Translations under genes and position numbers: made by a program
NCBI GenBank assembly: GCA_019894955.1
Contig: JAGXNQ010000007.1
Location: 1 to 40,016 of the forward strand
Origin: Promethearchaeota archaeon
GTDB lineage: Archaea > Asgardarchaeota > Lokiarchaeia > Sigyniarchaeales > SOKP01
DNA length: 40,016 bases
Reading direction: 5' to 3'
The notes under the pieces: model-generated
Database searches by the model: none
What the model saw: the letters and a program-made list of their open reading frames with translations, nothing else
Told to the model about the DNA's origin: nothing
Part shown: positions 17,768-26,035 of the stretch, in pieces
How positions within the stretch are numbered: position 1 is the first letter of the stretch
How the letters are laid out: each line of letters starts with the position of its first letter

Positions 17768-20740
17768 TCACATTGTTTCCCTATAAATTTCTATTATTTT
17801 TTTCTTACGTATTTTTCTCAATAAGAATATCATCGCTATTATGATGAATACTGTTGCTATAAAAAATATGGATAAAGCCTCTGAAAGGGGAAAATTTGTA
17901 GGTGTAGGCAAATCCCCTAATTCATTTAGAGATGAAGCTAGTAATAAACCTGTTGTATATCCAATAAGCACACCTACAGATCCACTACTGAACATAATAA
18001 TAAGAGCTTCTATAGTAAAAAGTCGATTTATCTGCCTACCTTTTAAACCTAAAGTTCTAATAATACCAATATCTTTTTTTCTCTCAATAATTGAGGAATA
18101 AGATGAAGATATTAAACCAAATAAACAGATAATGATAGTAGCATCAAGTGTTATGGTAAAAAAGATATCTAATATCGAAAAATATGATTGTTCTTGGTTT
18201 ATTGAATTTTTGAGATTATTCAAGTCAAAATCAAATATACCTCTATAATTGTCCCATATAATTGTTTCAATTGATTGGGTGTTATTTAATCCAATCTCCG
18301 TTAGTTTTATAAAGATTTTATCTAAATACGGAATGGGGGGAATATCCATTAAAGTCATGTATGTTTGATGATTAATCATTACACCCCCTCCTAAAGCAGC
18401 ACCACTTGATCTACTAAATACAGAAGAGAAACCAGGCATTGCTGTTGCTATTCCAACAATCCTAAAAGGATAAATTTCGGATTCATCCCCTCTATTAACT
18501 ACAATTCTAATTAAATCACCTAAATAGAGATTTAAATTAACAGATATAGCTTCTGATATTATGCAAGTGTAAGGACTCTCAAGAATAAAAAGATTATTAA
18601 ATGAATCAACTATATTTCCACCAGTAAAATCAATGTAACTGGTGTCTATAGTTGATGGGTACTCTTCATCAATCCCAATTAATGAAATTTCTATCGTTGA
18701 TAACCCGGCATAATCTCCAATTTCTGCCGTAAATTCGTTTCCCTCATCAGAGTATATTTGAGTTAAATGAAAAGGACTAGCAATTATAGTTGATATCTTC
18801 TCTATTCCCTCAATTTGTAATAAGGTATCTCCAAACTCACTTGTAAGAATTCTATTCGGATTAACAGAAAAATCGTCAGCAAGTAAATTAATAGGTACTC
18901 CAGAGAGCCCAAAACCTCCTCCAGATTCTATTTCTTCAGGATCATCCCATCCAATTGTTTCAATAACTAAATCAGATCCTAAATCCAAGGTCGTTTCTAT
19001 TTCTCCTTGATCAGATAAGAATGTAAATGCTCCAGAGACGAATATAACAAAAGAAAATGTAAATGCAAACATTAAAATTGTGCTTGAGTTCCTTCGAGCA
19101 TAACGAAACACGAATATTTTATATATCGGAGATAATTTTCTGGAGATTAATCTAAAAACTTGAATAAAAAAATGAAGTATGACTGGCATTAATCCTAAAC
19201 CTGCAAGAGTAGTGCCAATTAAAAATAAAATAAGCAATGCAATAAGAATTCCCGCCATTAATGCGAGATCTCCCGTAATCATAATACGAGGTAATACCAT
19301 TATTATAAATAAACCATTTGCTGTTAAAATTAATCCTACAAGGATAATTTTATAATTAACCGAGGCTCTTTTTTGAAGATGATATAGGGTGTCTTCATGC
19401 CTATAAGGATGAATAGATTCAATTAATTGAAGTTTCATTACTTTCATTGCAGGAGAAATGCTTACGATTAACCCCACACCTATACCAATTACATATGCAA
19501 GAAAAACGGAGGTCATTGTAATGGAGTAAGTTATGTTACCAGCTAGACCTGGAATTGTTCCTGAAATGATTACATCTGCAAAGGGTAAAATAACAAATTG
19601 CGTAAGTAATTGTGCCCCTATGATCCCAAAAATTGTCCCAAAATTACATAAAAGAAAGCCTTGAACTATAACTATCATCAGGTTATGGTTTTTTGTTGCA
19701 CCAAGCGTTCGGAAAATTCCGAATTCTCGTATTCTTTCCTCCACAGAAGTCTTCAAAATACCATTGATGAGCACTCCAGATATAAGCATCGCGATCATGG
19801 ATACAAATACGAAAATAATCGTAATACCTACACTTAACCATTCTGAAAATCCTAGCACCTCTAATTTTGGCAAATCTAAGAAATATTCATTAATTCCTAA
19901 TTCCATTTGAATTTCCCCTGCGAGATCTTTAACCCTGTTTTCAGTTCCCTTTAGATCTCTTACATCATAGAATTCTCCCGCATTTTTAATTGACAGGATT
20001 AAATTATTACATTTTCCCCCAAAAGTTGCTTGACCAAATAAATCATAAAGAGTGTCAATATCAACAACAACTAATGGTGTATTTGCATATCGAATAGGCC
20101 ACTTTTGCTGGAAGTCGAATATCTTTGCTATTGTGAAATTGTGTGTTTTATAATGAGTCACGTTTCCATGTCGTATTCTCATAGCTATTTCAATCGTGTC
20201 ATTTTCAACATATTTAATGTCTTGACTAAACTTGTATAAGATTGCGCATTCATTGACAGATAACTCATTTATTTCTAAAAGAATATTACTTTCTGGTTCA
20301 ACAAATACACCAAAACCTAATGTTTTTTCTAAACTGATATCAATTCCTGATACTAATGCATTTACGCTTTCATTCGTCAATTCTTGAGTTTCTAATCCTT
20401 GAGAAACGTAAACATTACCATATAACTCCATTCTCGGGATAATCCCTTCAATTTGAGGGAAACTACCTTCGATTTTACTAGCTAATGGATTGAATTCAAA
20501 ATAATCAGAACGGTTGCTTGGTTCTCCATTATAATGTCGGACTGAAACTACAATATCTTGATTGCCCGCATCAATGCTCAAATATTGAGCGAACGTTACA
20601 GAAATGGAGTCCGATAAAAAAAGAACTATTGCTAAGAGCGCAATTGAGAAAAATACACCTAAAATTCCAATTGCAGTTCTAACTTTTTGTCTCCCAAGGT
20701 CCTTAAAAGCATATTTGAAAATTATTTTAAAATTCAGCAT
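17768..20740 (-). CDS. FtsX-like ABC transporter permease A (duplicated)
   Basis: 990 residues with the same two-half plan as permease B. An N-terminal anchor (FKYAFKDLGRQKVRTAIGIL, then a hydrophobic helix) leads into a MacB-like extracellular domain. The first FtsX core contains VEERIREFGIFRTLGATKN. Middle helices (about 455-560) carry LPRIMITGDLALMAGIL, closely matching LPRIMVTGGIMMIAGLF in permease B. A second extracellular domain and second core with IERKKDIGIIRTLGLKGRQINRLF follow. It starts 14 bases after the ATPase gene. Two paralogous permeases with one ATPase resemble LolC/LolE plus LolD, so a heterodimer is likely, but each chain is already duplicated and could work alone. Confidence 0.92.
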   Translation of the reverse strand: MLNFKIIFKYAFKDLGRQKVRTAIGILGVFFSIALLAIVLFLSDSISVTFAQYLSIDAGNQDIVVSVRHYNGEPSNRSDYFEFNPLASKIEGSFPQIEGIIPRMELYGNVYVSQGLETQELTNESVNALVSGIDISLEKTLGFGVFVEPESNILLEINELSVNECAILYKFSQDIKYVENDTIEIAMRIRHGNVTHYKTHNFTIAKIFDFQQKWPIRYANTPLVVVDIDTLYDLFGQATFGGKCNNLILSIKNAGEFYDVRDLKGTENRVKDLAGEIQMELGINEYFLDLPKLEVLGFSEWLSVGITIIFVFVSMIAMLISGVLINGILKTSVEERIREFGIFRTLGATKNHNLMIVIVQGFLLCNFGTIFGIIGAQLLTQFVILPFADVIISGTIPGLAGNITYSITMTSVFLAYVIGIGVGLIVSISPAMKVMKLQLIESIHPYRHEDTLYHLQKRASVNYKIILVGLILTANGLFIIMVLPRIMITGDLALMAGILIALLILFLIGTTLAGLGLMPVILHFFIQVFRLISRKLSPIYKIFVFRYARRNSSTILMFAFTFSFVIFVSGAFTFLSDQGEIETTLDLGSDLVIETIGWDDPEEIESGGGFGLSGVPINLLADDFSVNPNRILTSEFGDTLLQIEGIEKISTIIASPFHLTQIYSDEGNEFTAEIGDYAGLSTIEISLIGIDEEYPSTIDTSYIDFTGGNIVDSFNNLFILESPYTCIISEAISVNLNLYLGDLIRIVVNRGDESEIYPFRIVGIATAMPGFSSVFSRSSGAALGGGVMINHQTYMTLMDIPPIPYLDKIFIKLTEIGLNNTQSIETIIWDNYRGIFDFDLNNLKNSINQEQSYFSILDIFFTITLDATIIICLFGLISSSYSSIIERKKDIGIIRTLGLKGRQINRLFTIEALIIMFSSGSVGVLIGYTTGLLLASSLNELGDLPTPTNFPLSEALSIFFIATVFIIIAMIFLLRKIRKKKIIEIYRETM

Positions 20741-20754
20741 AAATTTTTATCCAG

Positions 20755-21942
20755 TTAAAAAAGATTTAATACGTTTCCATCGAGATTACCATTTAGGTTA
20801 TTTTCTTTAATTAATTCTTGTAAAATATCGTTAAAATGTTCGGGTAAATTTAAGAGAATAGCACTGGGGATACTATTTTTAATATCACCTACATCTATTG
20901 CAGTTTTTCCTTGGTTTGAAAAAAGATATCTAAATATCATGCTTTTACATTTTTCTTTGTTCATATCTGCCTCTAGTTTCCTATTAAATTCCATTTGCTG
21001 CGTTTCTTTTAACCCCCCAACTTTACCTTCCGTGGTTAACTTTCCATCTTTCATGTGAAATACGCGATTTGCAAATTCAGAAACAGCAGCATCATGGCTT
21101 ACAGCTATAAATGTTGCTCCTCTACGATTTAAATCTCTTAATAGATTTAATATCATGACCCCCGTTTTACTATCAAGATCTCCTGTTGGTTCATCCAACA
21201 CGCATAACGCAGGATCATTTGCAAACGCTCGTGCTATAGCCACTCTTTGTTGTTCTCCCCCGCTTAACTCTGAGGGGGTGTGATGTGATCTATCCTCTAA
21301 TTCTACTAATCTTAATAAATCTAAACCACGTTTCCTCTTACCTCTTCGACTTAATTTTCCCGAGAAATGTAAAGGAACTAAAACATTCTCCAAAGCGGTC
21401 ATTTGTGGTAATAAATTATAAAATTGAAAAACGAATCCTATATTTTCTCTTCTGATATCTGCTAAATCATTATCTTTAAGAGTTGCAATATTTCTTCCTT
21501 CAAGGAAAATCTTACCTCGAGTAGGAGTATCAAGCCCTCCGATTAAATTCAAAAGCGTTGTTTTGCCACTGCCACTAGGACCCATAATATCGATAAAATC
21601 TCCTTTATCAATGGTTAAATCAACACCACGTAATGCAGCTACCGCAGTCGTTCCTAGCAAATATGTCTTGTGAAGGTTTTCCACCACAATTAAATGTTCA
21701 TAATCTTTATCTACATCTTTTTGATGTTTATCTTCTAATTTTACTCGATTTCTTTCCTCTTGTGAAAGCAATAGTATTTCAGTTTTTTTCTTCTTAATTT
21801 CTTCTTTCTTTTTCTTTTCTTGCCAAGTGTTAAAATTTTTGCTGACTTTTCCTTTCCAAATAGCAAGGTTCCCCGTTTCCTCTTCGTATTGTTCCATTTC
21901 GGGTGTTTTAATAATATGAGCATCTGGCATTAAAATTACCAT
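20755..21942 (-). CDS. ABC transporter ATP-binding protein, LolD/MacB type, with extra N- and C-terminal regions
   Basis: 395 residues, versus roughly 225-240 for a typical LolD-like ATPase. The nucleotide-binding domain spans about 84-310: Walker A GPSGSGKTT (121-129), Q-loop VFQFYNLLPQ, signature LSGGEQQR (from 226), Walker B CVLDEPTGDLD (Glu251 catalytic), and H-loop SH (282-283). It powers the permeases encoded just downstream. The first 84 residues are highly charged with a lysine-rich helical stretch, and the last 80 or so form an unrecognised domain, perhaps winged-helix-like. First gene of the five-gene operon; ATG at 21942 is used, but the ATG four codons later (MPDAHIIKTPE) is equally plausible. 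Confidence 0.93.
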   Translation of the reverse strand: MVILMPDAHIIKTPEMEQYEEETGNLAIWKGKVSKNFNTWQEKKKKEEIKKKKTEILLLSQEERNRVKLEDKHQKDVDKDYEHLIVVENLHKTYLLGTTAVAALRGVDLTIDKGDFIDIMGPSGSGKTTLLNLIGGLDTPTRGKIFLEGRNIATLKDNDLADIRRENIGFVFQFYNLLPQMTALENVLVPLHFSGKLSRRGKRKRGLDLLRLVELEDRSHHTPSELSGGEQQRVAIARAFANDPALCVLDEPTGDLDSKTGVMILNLLRDLNRRGATFIAVSHDAAVSEFANRVFHMKDGKLTTEGKVGGLKETQQMEFNRKLEADMNKEKCKSMIFRYLFSNQGKTAIDVGDIKNSIPSAILLNLPEHFNDILQELIKENNLNGNLDGNVLNLF

Positions 21943-22077
21943 TAATTTAATATGTATATTTTTTAGAAATTATAATGTTTTTAGGCATTTTAACTTAATA
22001 TATTTGATTTAGGTTTAGCAAAGTTAGGAAAATTTTAAATATTGAGATTCTATTTTATTAGAACTTGTTTTTTATTC

Positions 22078-22812
22078 TTATGAATCAACTTCTCGTTGTT
22101 GAATATACCTCAATGCTTTTAGACAGAAGTCTTTTTCAGCTTCTTTCCGAGTTTCATAAAAATCTGAAGTAATAAAGTGAGGAATTGAGTAAGCTTCTTT
22201 TCCTCCTAAGTCTAAAATTCTTACTTCTTTTACTTTCCATCCAATCGCATTTTCTTGATCAAGTTTTTCATACAAAAACTCAAGATTGGGAGTATATCTT
22301 AGCATCTCTTGGAGATATTCGAGAAAATTGTTTTTTGCGAATTGAGTGGAAAGATTGATTGACTCTTCCCAATTCTTCATAAATCTATCGATAATTTTTT
22401 CTTCTACAATATCCAAATCTTCGTTTGAATCTAAAAATAAAGCCCCACATATACTTTCAAACACATCAGCCATTATGGATGTTCCGACGACCTCTTGTTT
22501 ATTAGATTGAAAAATAAAATCATCTAAACCGATATTTGAAGCGACTCTTATCAAGTTTTGATTGCTCTCTATACATAACTTATTTCTTGTTAAAATATCA
22601 GGATCATCTACTCCTTGATGATACATCTTTAAACTAAATATTAATTTAAGAACAACATCACCAATGGTCTCAAGGATTTCATAATGGGCTGAATTTGTTT
22701 CTTTACCAAGTTTTGGGGTTGTTAGTGCTTGCTTTAAAAGCTTTTGATCATTAAATTGATAGTTTATATATTCTTGAAATTTATTTAATTTTTTTGCAAT
22801 ATATTTCTCCAT
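22078..22812 (-). CDS. rnc: Ribonuclease III
   Basis: 244 residues, close to the usual length of bacterial-type RNase III, which cuts double-stranded RNA. The signature helix EILETIGDVVLKLI (residues 45-58) keeps the acidic residues E45, E48 and D52 that match ERLEFLGD. The second acidic helix MADVFESICGALFLDS keeps D116 and E119. Residues about 163-240 look like a double-stranded RNA binding domain (NFLEYLQEMLRYTPNLEF, then a strand region and KEAEKDFCLKALRYI). The active site therefore appears intact. RNase III is uncommon in archaea but has been reported from some Asgard lineages. It shares a 61-base upstream region with the divergent gene at 22874. Confidence 0.88.
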   Translation of the reverse strand: MEKYIAKKLNKFQEYINYQFNDQKLLKQALTTPKLGKETNSAHYEILETIGDVVLKLIFSLKMYHQGVDDPDILTRNKLCIESNQNLIRVASNIGLDDFIFQSNKQEVVGTSIMADVFESICGALFLDSNEDLDIVEEKIIDRFMKNWEESINLSTQFAKNNFLEYLQEMLRYTPNLEFLYEKLDQENAIGWKVKEVRILDLGGKEAYSIPHFITSDFYETRKEAEKDFCLKALRYIQQREVDS

Positions 22813-22842
22813 GATCTTAACAAACTAATTAATTAAGAAAAA

Positions 22843-22850
22843 TTTATAAA
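22843..22850. promoter_or_regulatory. Palindromic TATA box shared by two divergent genes
   Basis: TTTATAAA reads the same on both strands and is the only good TATA element in the 61-base gap. It is centred about 28 bases before the ATG of the plus-strand gene at 22874 and about 34 bases before the RNase III ATG at 22812. A purine-rich BRE-like stretch (AAGAAAAA) precedes it on the plus strand. Both mRNAs would be leaderless or nearly so. Confidence 0.5.
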
Positions 22851-22873
22851 CCTAAACTAGACTTAATTAATAT

Positions 22874-23287
22874 ATGGACAAAGAGCAAGCTAAGGAAGCA
22901 TTATCACTCATTAAAGAAATTGAAAACAAGCAATCAGAGATTGAAACATACTTATCAAATTTAAATATATCCTCAAGAGATGAAATGGTTAAAGAACTCA
23001 TAAATGAGATAATCAGAAACAATTCACTCTTTAAGGAATTAGATATTACTCAAGAAATTCTTAATGAAAGTAAATCTAGTGAATCTAAAGAAACGATTAT
23101 AGACCTTTTGATCTCTAATATTCAAAACAATCTATCAAAAAAAATTGTATATTTAAGACTATTCTTAGATAGATTCCACGAGATATCTGATCAAGATAAA
23201 AATGTCATTCTTCAATCAATAAAAAATGAAAAAAATGAAGATCTCAAAGAAAAATTGCTTTCTTTGGTAAATGTTTTTAAAGTGTAA
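22874..23287 (+). CDS. Small helical hypothetical protein
   Basis: 137 residues, not recognised. The composition (Glu, Lys, Ile, Leu, Asn) and heptad-like spacing of hydrophobic residues predict an almost entirely alpha-helical, partly coiled-coil soluble protein. There is no signal peptide, cysteine motif or membrane helix. The start is supported by a TATA box at leaderless distance and by divergence from RNase III. It converges with the SCP2-like gene, 14 bases apart. No function can be proposed. Confidence 0.7.
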   Translation: MDKEQAKEALSLIKEIENKQSEIETYLSNLNISSRDEMVKELINEIIRNNSLFKELDITQEILNESKSSESKETIIDLLISNIQNNLSKKIVYLRLFLDRFHEISDQDKNVILQSIKNEKNEDLKEKLLSLVNVFKV

Positions 23288-23301
23288 GTATAAAAATTAA
23301 A

Positions 23302-23712
23302 TTAAGCACTTTCAGTACTATCAGGTTCTAGAAGAGCAAATAGCTCGAGTATTTTATTCATTCCCTTTATCTTTAACTTACGTGTTAATATCTTCACTAG
23401 TGAAGCTCCCGTACCCAATTTTCCTGATGCCAATTTTAGAAATAACTCTGTTGTAGTTTCGAGTTTCGCTTCCCAACCTAGAACATCCTGCTTTAGATCA
23501 TTTTTTTCTGTATTCACGATTCCTTCTACATCAATAGTTCCATTATCAATGATTACTAACGCCGCGTACTTACCATCAACAGCATTCATTAAAATTTTAC
23601 TTTTGGTGTCTTTGTATTTTTCCTTGAATTTATCGTTATCATTTAATGGCAGTACGGTCTTGTATATCATGCTAGCGAAGCCTCTTGGTCTTTTTTTCTT
23701 CTCTTCTGTCAT
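23302..23712 (-). CDS. SCP2-like sterol-carrier-fold protein
   Basis: 136 residues. After a basic N-terminus the protein shows the order expected of SCP2-type lipid-binding domains: strands ALVIIDNGTIDVEGIV, then WEAKLETTTELFLKLASGKL, then LTRKLKIKGMNKILELFALL. The segment with SGKL followed by LKIKGM is the most characteristic part, where the family normally has a G-K-L turn and a strand entering the C-terminal helix. SCP2 folds bind acyl chains or sterols; the ligand here is unknown. No membrane segment is seen. A TATA box lies at leaderless distance upstream. Confidence 0.7.
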   Translation of the reverse strand: MTEEKKKRPRGFASMIYKTVLPLNDNDKFKEKYKDTKSKILMNAVDGKYAALVIIDNGTIDVEGIVNTEKNDLKQDVLGWEAKLETTTELFLKLASGKLGTGASLVKILTRKLKIKGMNKILELFALLEPDSTESA

Positions 23713-23728
23713 CGTTAATCAAAACTTG

Positions 23729-23737
23729 TTTATATAT
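23729..23737 (-). promoter_or_regulatory. Probable TATA box of the SCP2-like gene
   Basis: On the minus strand ATATATAAA is centred about 22 bases before the ATG at 23712. No ribosome binding site is visible between them, consistent with a leaderless transcript. Confidence 0.5.
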
Positions 23738-23885
23738 TACAAATCACATTTTAAAGAATAAAAACTTTTAAATTATTTTTGACAAAATTATCCAAACTTG
23801 ATTTATGAAATGGTTTGATAATAGAATATAATAATCCAGAACAAGATTTGAACTGATAAATACGAGTACATCAGCCAATCAGACA

Positions 23886-24137
23886 CTAATAAGAATCGGC
23901 TTCGGATCCCCCAAAAAATTCTTCATAGGCTTTTCTATCTTGAGCAGAAATACGACTGCTTTTCATGCTTTCTCTTAGAACCACTGGGGCTATTTCCTTT
24001 TCATCGTGTTTGATTTTTTTGACTATTTTGTATCCTTCCTTTTCCTGATCTAACTCGAACTCTTCCTCACAAGCTTTACAATAAAGCTTCTTGTTCTTGG
24101 GTATCAGTATATTATCACAGTTAGGACAAAACCGCAC
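23886..24137 (-). CDS. Single zinc-ribbon protein, like the N-terminus of RpoM/TFS (RPB9/RPA12)
   Basis: 83 residues with a GTG start at 24137. C4/C7 (RFCPNCDN) and C20/C23 (LYCKACEE) form one zinc ribbon, very like the N-terminal ribbon of archaeal TFS and RNA polymerase subunit M. TFS normally continues into a second C-terminal ribbon with an acidic DE dipeptide that promotes transcript cleavage; here that ribbon is absent, and the tail is charged and ends in EEFFGGSEADSY. It may be a truncated polymerase-binding paralogue or a free zinc-ribbon protein. GGTGA nine bases before the GTG supports this start. Confidence 0.75.
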   Translation of the reverse strand: MRFCPNCDNILIPKNKKLYCKACEEEFELDQEKEGYKIVKKIKHDEKEIAPVVLRESMKSSRISAQDRKAYEEFFGGSEADSY

Positions 24138-24187
24138 TTCTGGTATTCACCTTTTTATTCTTTCTTTTAAAGTTTACCTTTCAAGTC

Positions 24188-24195
24188 TTTATATA
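24188..24195 (-). promoter_or_regulatory. Possible TATA box of the zinc-ribbon gene
   Basis: On the minus strand TATATAAA lies about 55 bases before the GTG at 24137. Transcription about 26 bases downstream would leave a leader of nearly 30 bases carrying the GGTGA ribosome binding site, which is internally consistent. Confidence 0.45.
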
Positions 24196-24410
24196 ACTTC
24201 AGAAATATAAAAGATATTTGCTACTTATAAACTTATCTTAACCCATTGTTTATGTGATGCCGAATCAAGTATAAAAATCTTCTTCTATAAACTATTAATG
24301 AAATGATTGAAAAATGATTAAATTCAATAAGTTAACATACTAAAATTAGATGAAAAACTATGAGTTTTTTACGTGAATTTAGGAAAATACTAATTTATAA
24401 TTGAGATATT

Positions 24411-25160
24411 ATGAATGAGAAAAAAAATAAGATTTTAATCATTGCGCATCGTGGAGCGAGTAAAATAGCGCCTGAGAATACGCTCCTGGCTTTTCGGAAA
24501 GCAATCGAGCTAAAAGCTAATTATATTGAATTTGATGTCTTTACATCAAAGGATGGTGAACTTGTAGTTACTCACGATCCTGAATTATCAAGACTTACGG
24601 GTTATTCTGGATTTACAGAAGATTTAACTTTAGAGGAATTGAAAACTCTTGATTTTGGGGAGGGTGAGAAAATACCAACATTGTTAGATGTTATTGATCT
24701 CACCAAGGGTAAAATTGGATTATGTGTAGAAATTTTATCAAGAAATATTGGTAAAAAACTAGTTCAATTATTAGGTGAATCAGATTTGGTTGAAAATACA
24801 ATCATTAGTTCATTTAATTTTAAAGAACTTAAAAAGATTCAAAAAATAGAGCCAGACTTTAAATTTGCATCATTAATCCCCTATGAAGGGGGTGTGGTCA
24901 ATAATCCAAAATGGACAACCTGGAGAGTAAAAAAAAAAGCAATTGATATAGCTGCTAAAAATAACTTCTCTTTTATCCATGCTCATTATTTGATAGTCGA
25001 TGAACAACTTATAGATTATTCGCATCAACAAAATCTTAAATTAAACGTTTATACTGTTGACGTTAAGCCCGCCATAAAAAGATTGATCAAAAATGGTGTT
25101 GACGGAATAATTACAAATGATATTATAGCAGTAAAAGATGTGATCAATAAGATTACGTAA
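24411..25160 (+). CDS. Glycerophosphodiester phosphodiesterase, copy 1
   Basis: 249 residues of a GDPD-type TIM barrel, which hydrolyses glycerophosphodiesters (deacylated phospholipids) to glycerol phosphate and an alcohol. AHRGASKIAPENTLLAF carries the first catalytic His and metal ligands, YIEFDVFTSKDGELVVTHD the acidic ligands and second His, and VDGIITNDI closes the barrel. The usual EIK triad reads EIL (LCVEILS), so the conserved lysine is missing. There is no signal peptide, so it acts in the cytosol. First of three tandem paralogues; its stop lies 4 bases from the end of the convergent LRR gene. Confidence 0.92.
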   Translation: MNEKKNKILIIAHRGASKIAPENTLLAFRKAIELKANYIEFDVFTSKDGELVVTHDPELSRLTGYSGFTEDLTLEELKTLDFGEGEKIPTLLDVIDLTKGKIGLCVEILSRNIGKKLVQLLGESDLVENTIISSFNFKELKKIQKIEPDFKFASLIPYEGGVVNNPKWTTWRVKKKAIDIAAKNNFSFIHAHYLIVDEQLIDYSHQQNLKLNVYTVDVKPAIKRLIKNGVDGIITNDIIAVKDVINKIT

Positions 25161-25164
25161 ATTG

Positions 25165-25986
25165 TTAAGTTATGATTTTTTCTTCTAGAGTTATGGTTTT
25201 TTCATAATCACTTCTTAACTTTTTTAAATCTATTGGATTCCCTTCTAAACAAATGTTACTTATTTTTTTTAAGATGCCTAAATCCTTTATTTGAATTATT
25301 TTGTTGTTTGAACAGCCAAAGAAATATAAATTTGAAATATTTGGTATCCCCTCAATATCTCTTATTCTATTATAACTCAAATCTAAATTTTCTAAATTTT
25401 TTAAATGTTCCAGATTACTTATGGAGGAAATTTTGTTTTTTATAAGATTTAAACTCTTTAAATTAATGAGGGAATCAAGTCCCTTAATCTCAGATATCAG
25501 ATTATCACATAAACAAAAATATTTTAATTTTTTAAGTTCATTTAAATTCTTGATTTCAGAAATCTTATTTTTTTTAAGCCAAAGTTCTTCTAGGTTATGA
25601 AGAGAATTTAAGCCGTTGATTTCAGAAATTAGATTTTTTTTCAACCATAATACCTTTAAGTTTTCTAGATTATCAAGACCATTAATCTCAGTAATTTTAT
25701 TATTATTTAAACATAAAATCTCTAATTTTTTTAAATTATCTAATCCTTTAATTTGAGATATCTGGTTGTTTGATAAATCTAAAATGCGTAAATTATATAA
25801 CTTTTCGAGTCCTTGTATTTCTTCAATATCCTTTATGCCTTTATTGGTTAAAAATAAGGCATTGTTTTCTATATTAAATCTTTGTTCATTATATAGAATA
25901 AAATTTGGACTGTTTCGTATACTCATGGATTGATATTGATTTTTGATTCTTTCATATTTAAACTTATCGTATGGTTTCTCATTCAT
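25165..25986 (-). CDS. Leucine-rich repeat protein, SDS22-like
   Basis: 273 residues with about nine to ten tandem 22-residue leucine-rich repeats from about residue 50 to 255 (for example LEILCLNNNKITEINGLDNL, LEELWLKKNKISEIKNLNEL, LENLDLSYNRIRDIEGIPNI). The spacing and the NxI..I.GL pattern match the SDS22/internalin type. No signal peptide or membrane helix is present, so it is likely a cytosolic protein-binding scaffold; the partner is unknown. It is on the opposite strand between GDPD copies 1 and 2, convergent with the first and divergent from the second. Confidence 0.9.
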   Translation of the reverse strand: MNEKPYDKFKYERIKNQYQSMSIRNSPNFILYNEQRFNIENNALFLTNKGIKDIEEIQGLEKLYNLRILDLSNNQISQIKGLDNLKKLEILCLNNNKITEINGLDNLENLKVLWLKKNLISEINGLNSLHNLEELWLKKNKISEIKNLNELKKLKYFCLCDNLISEIKGLDSLINLKSLNLIKNKISSISNLEHLKNLENLDLSYNRIRDIEGIPNISNLYFFGCSNNKIIQIKDLGILKKISNICLEGNPIDLKKLRSDYEKTITLEEKIIT

Positions 25987-26035
25987 TAAGAAAAATAAAT
26001 GCTAAATTTTAAAATAATAATTAATTCCCTATAGA

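Noticed and set aside
6099-21942. Operon considered as a mobile or biosynthetic (bacteriocin) cluster
   Set aside because: No transposase, integrase, flanking repeats, precursor peptide or modification enzyme is visible, and base composition looks like the rest of the window.
23834-23907. tRNA-like stretch on the minus strand with GTTCAAATC and a 6-of-7 acceptor pairing
   Set aside because: The T-loop sequence is convincing, but the T-stem has a mismatch, no D-arm with GG or proper anticodon stem can be drawn, and the 5' part overlaps the coding end of the zinc-ribbon gene. A tRNA covariance search would settle it.
25165-25986. LRR coding repeats considered as a CRISPR or satellite array
   Set aside because: The 66-base periodicity comes from 22-residue protein repeats; DNA units are diverged and there are no conserved repeat-spacer boundaries.
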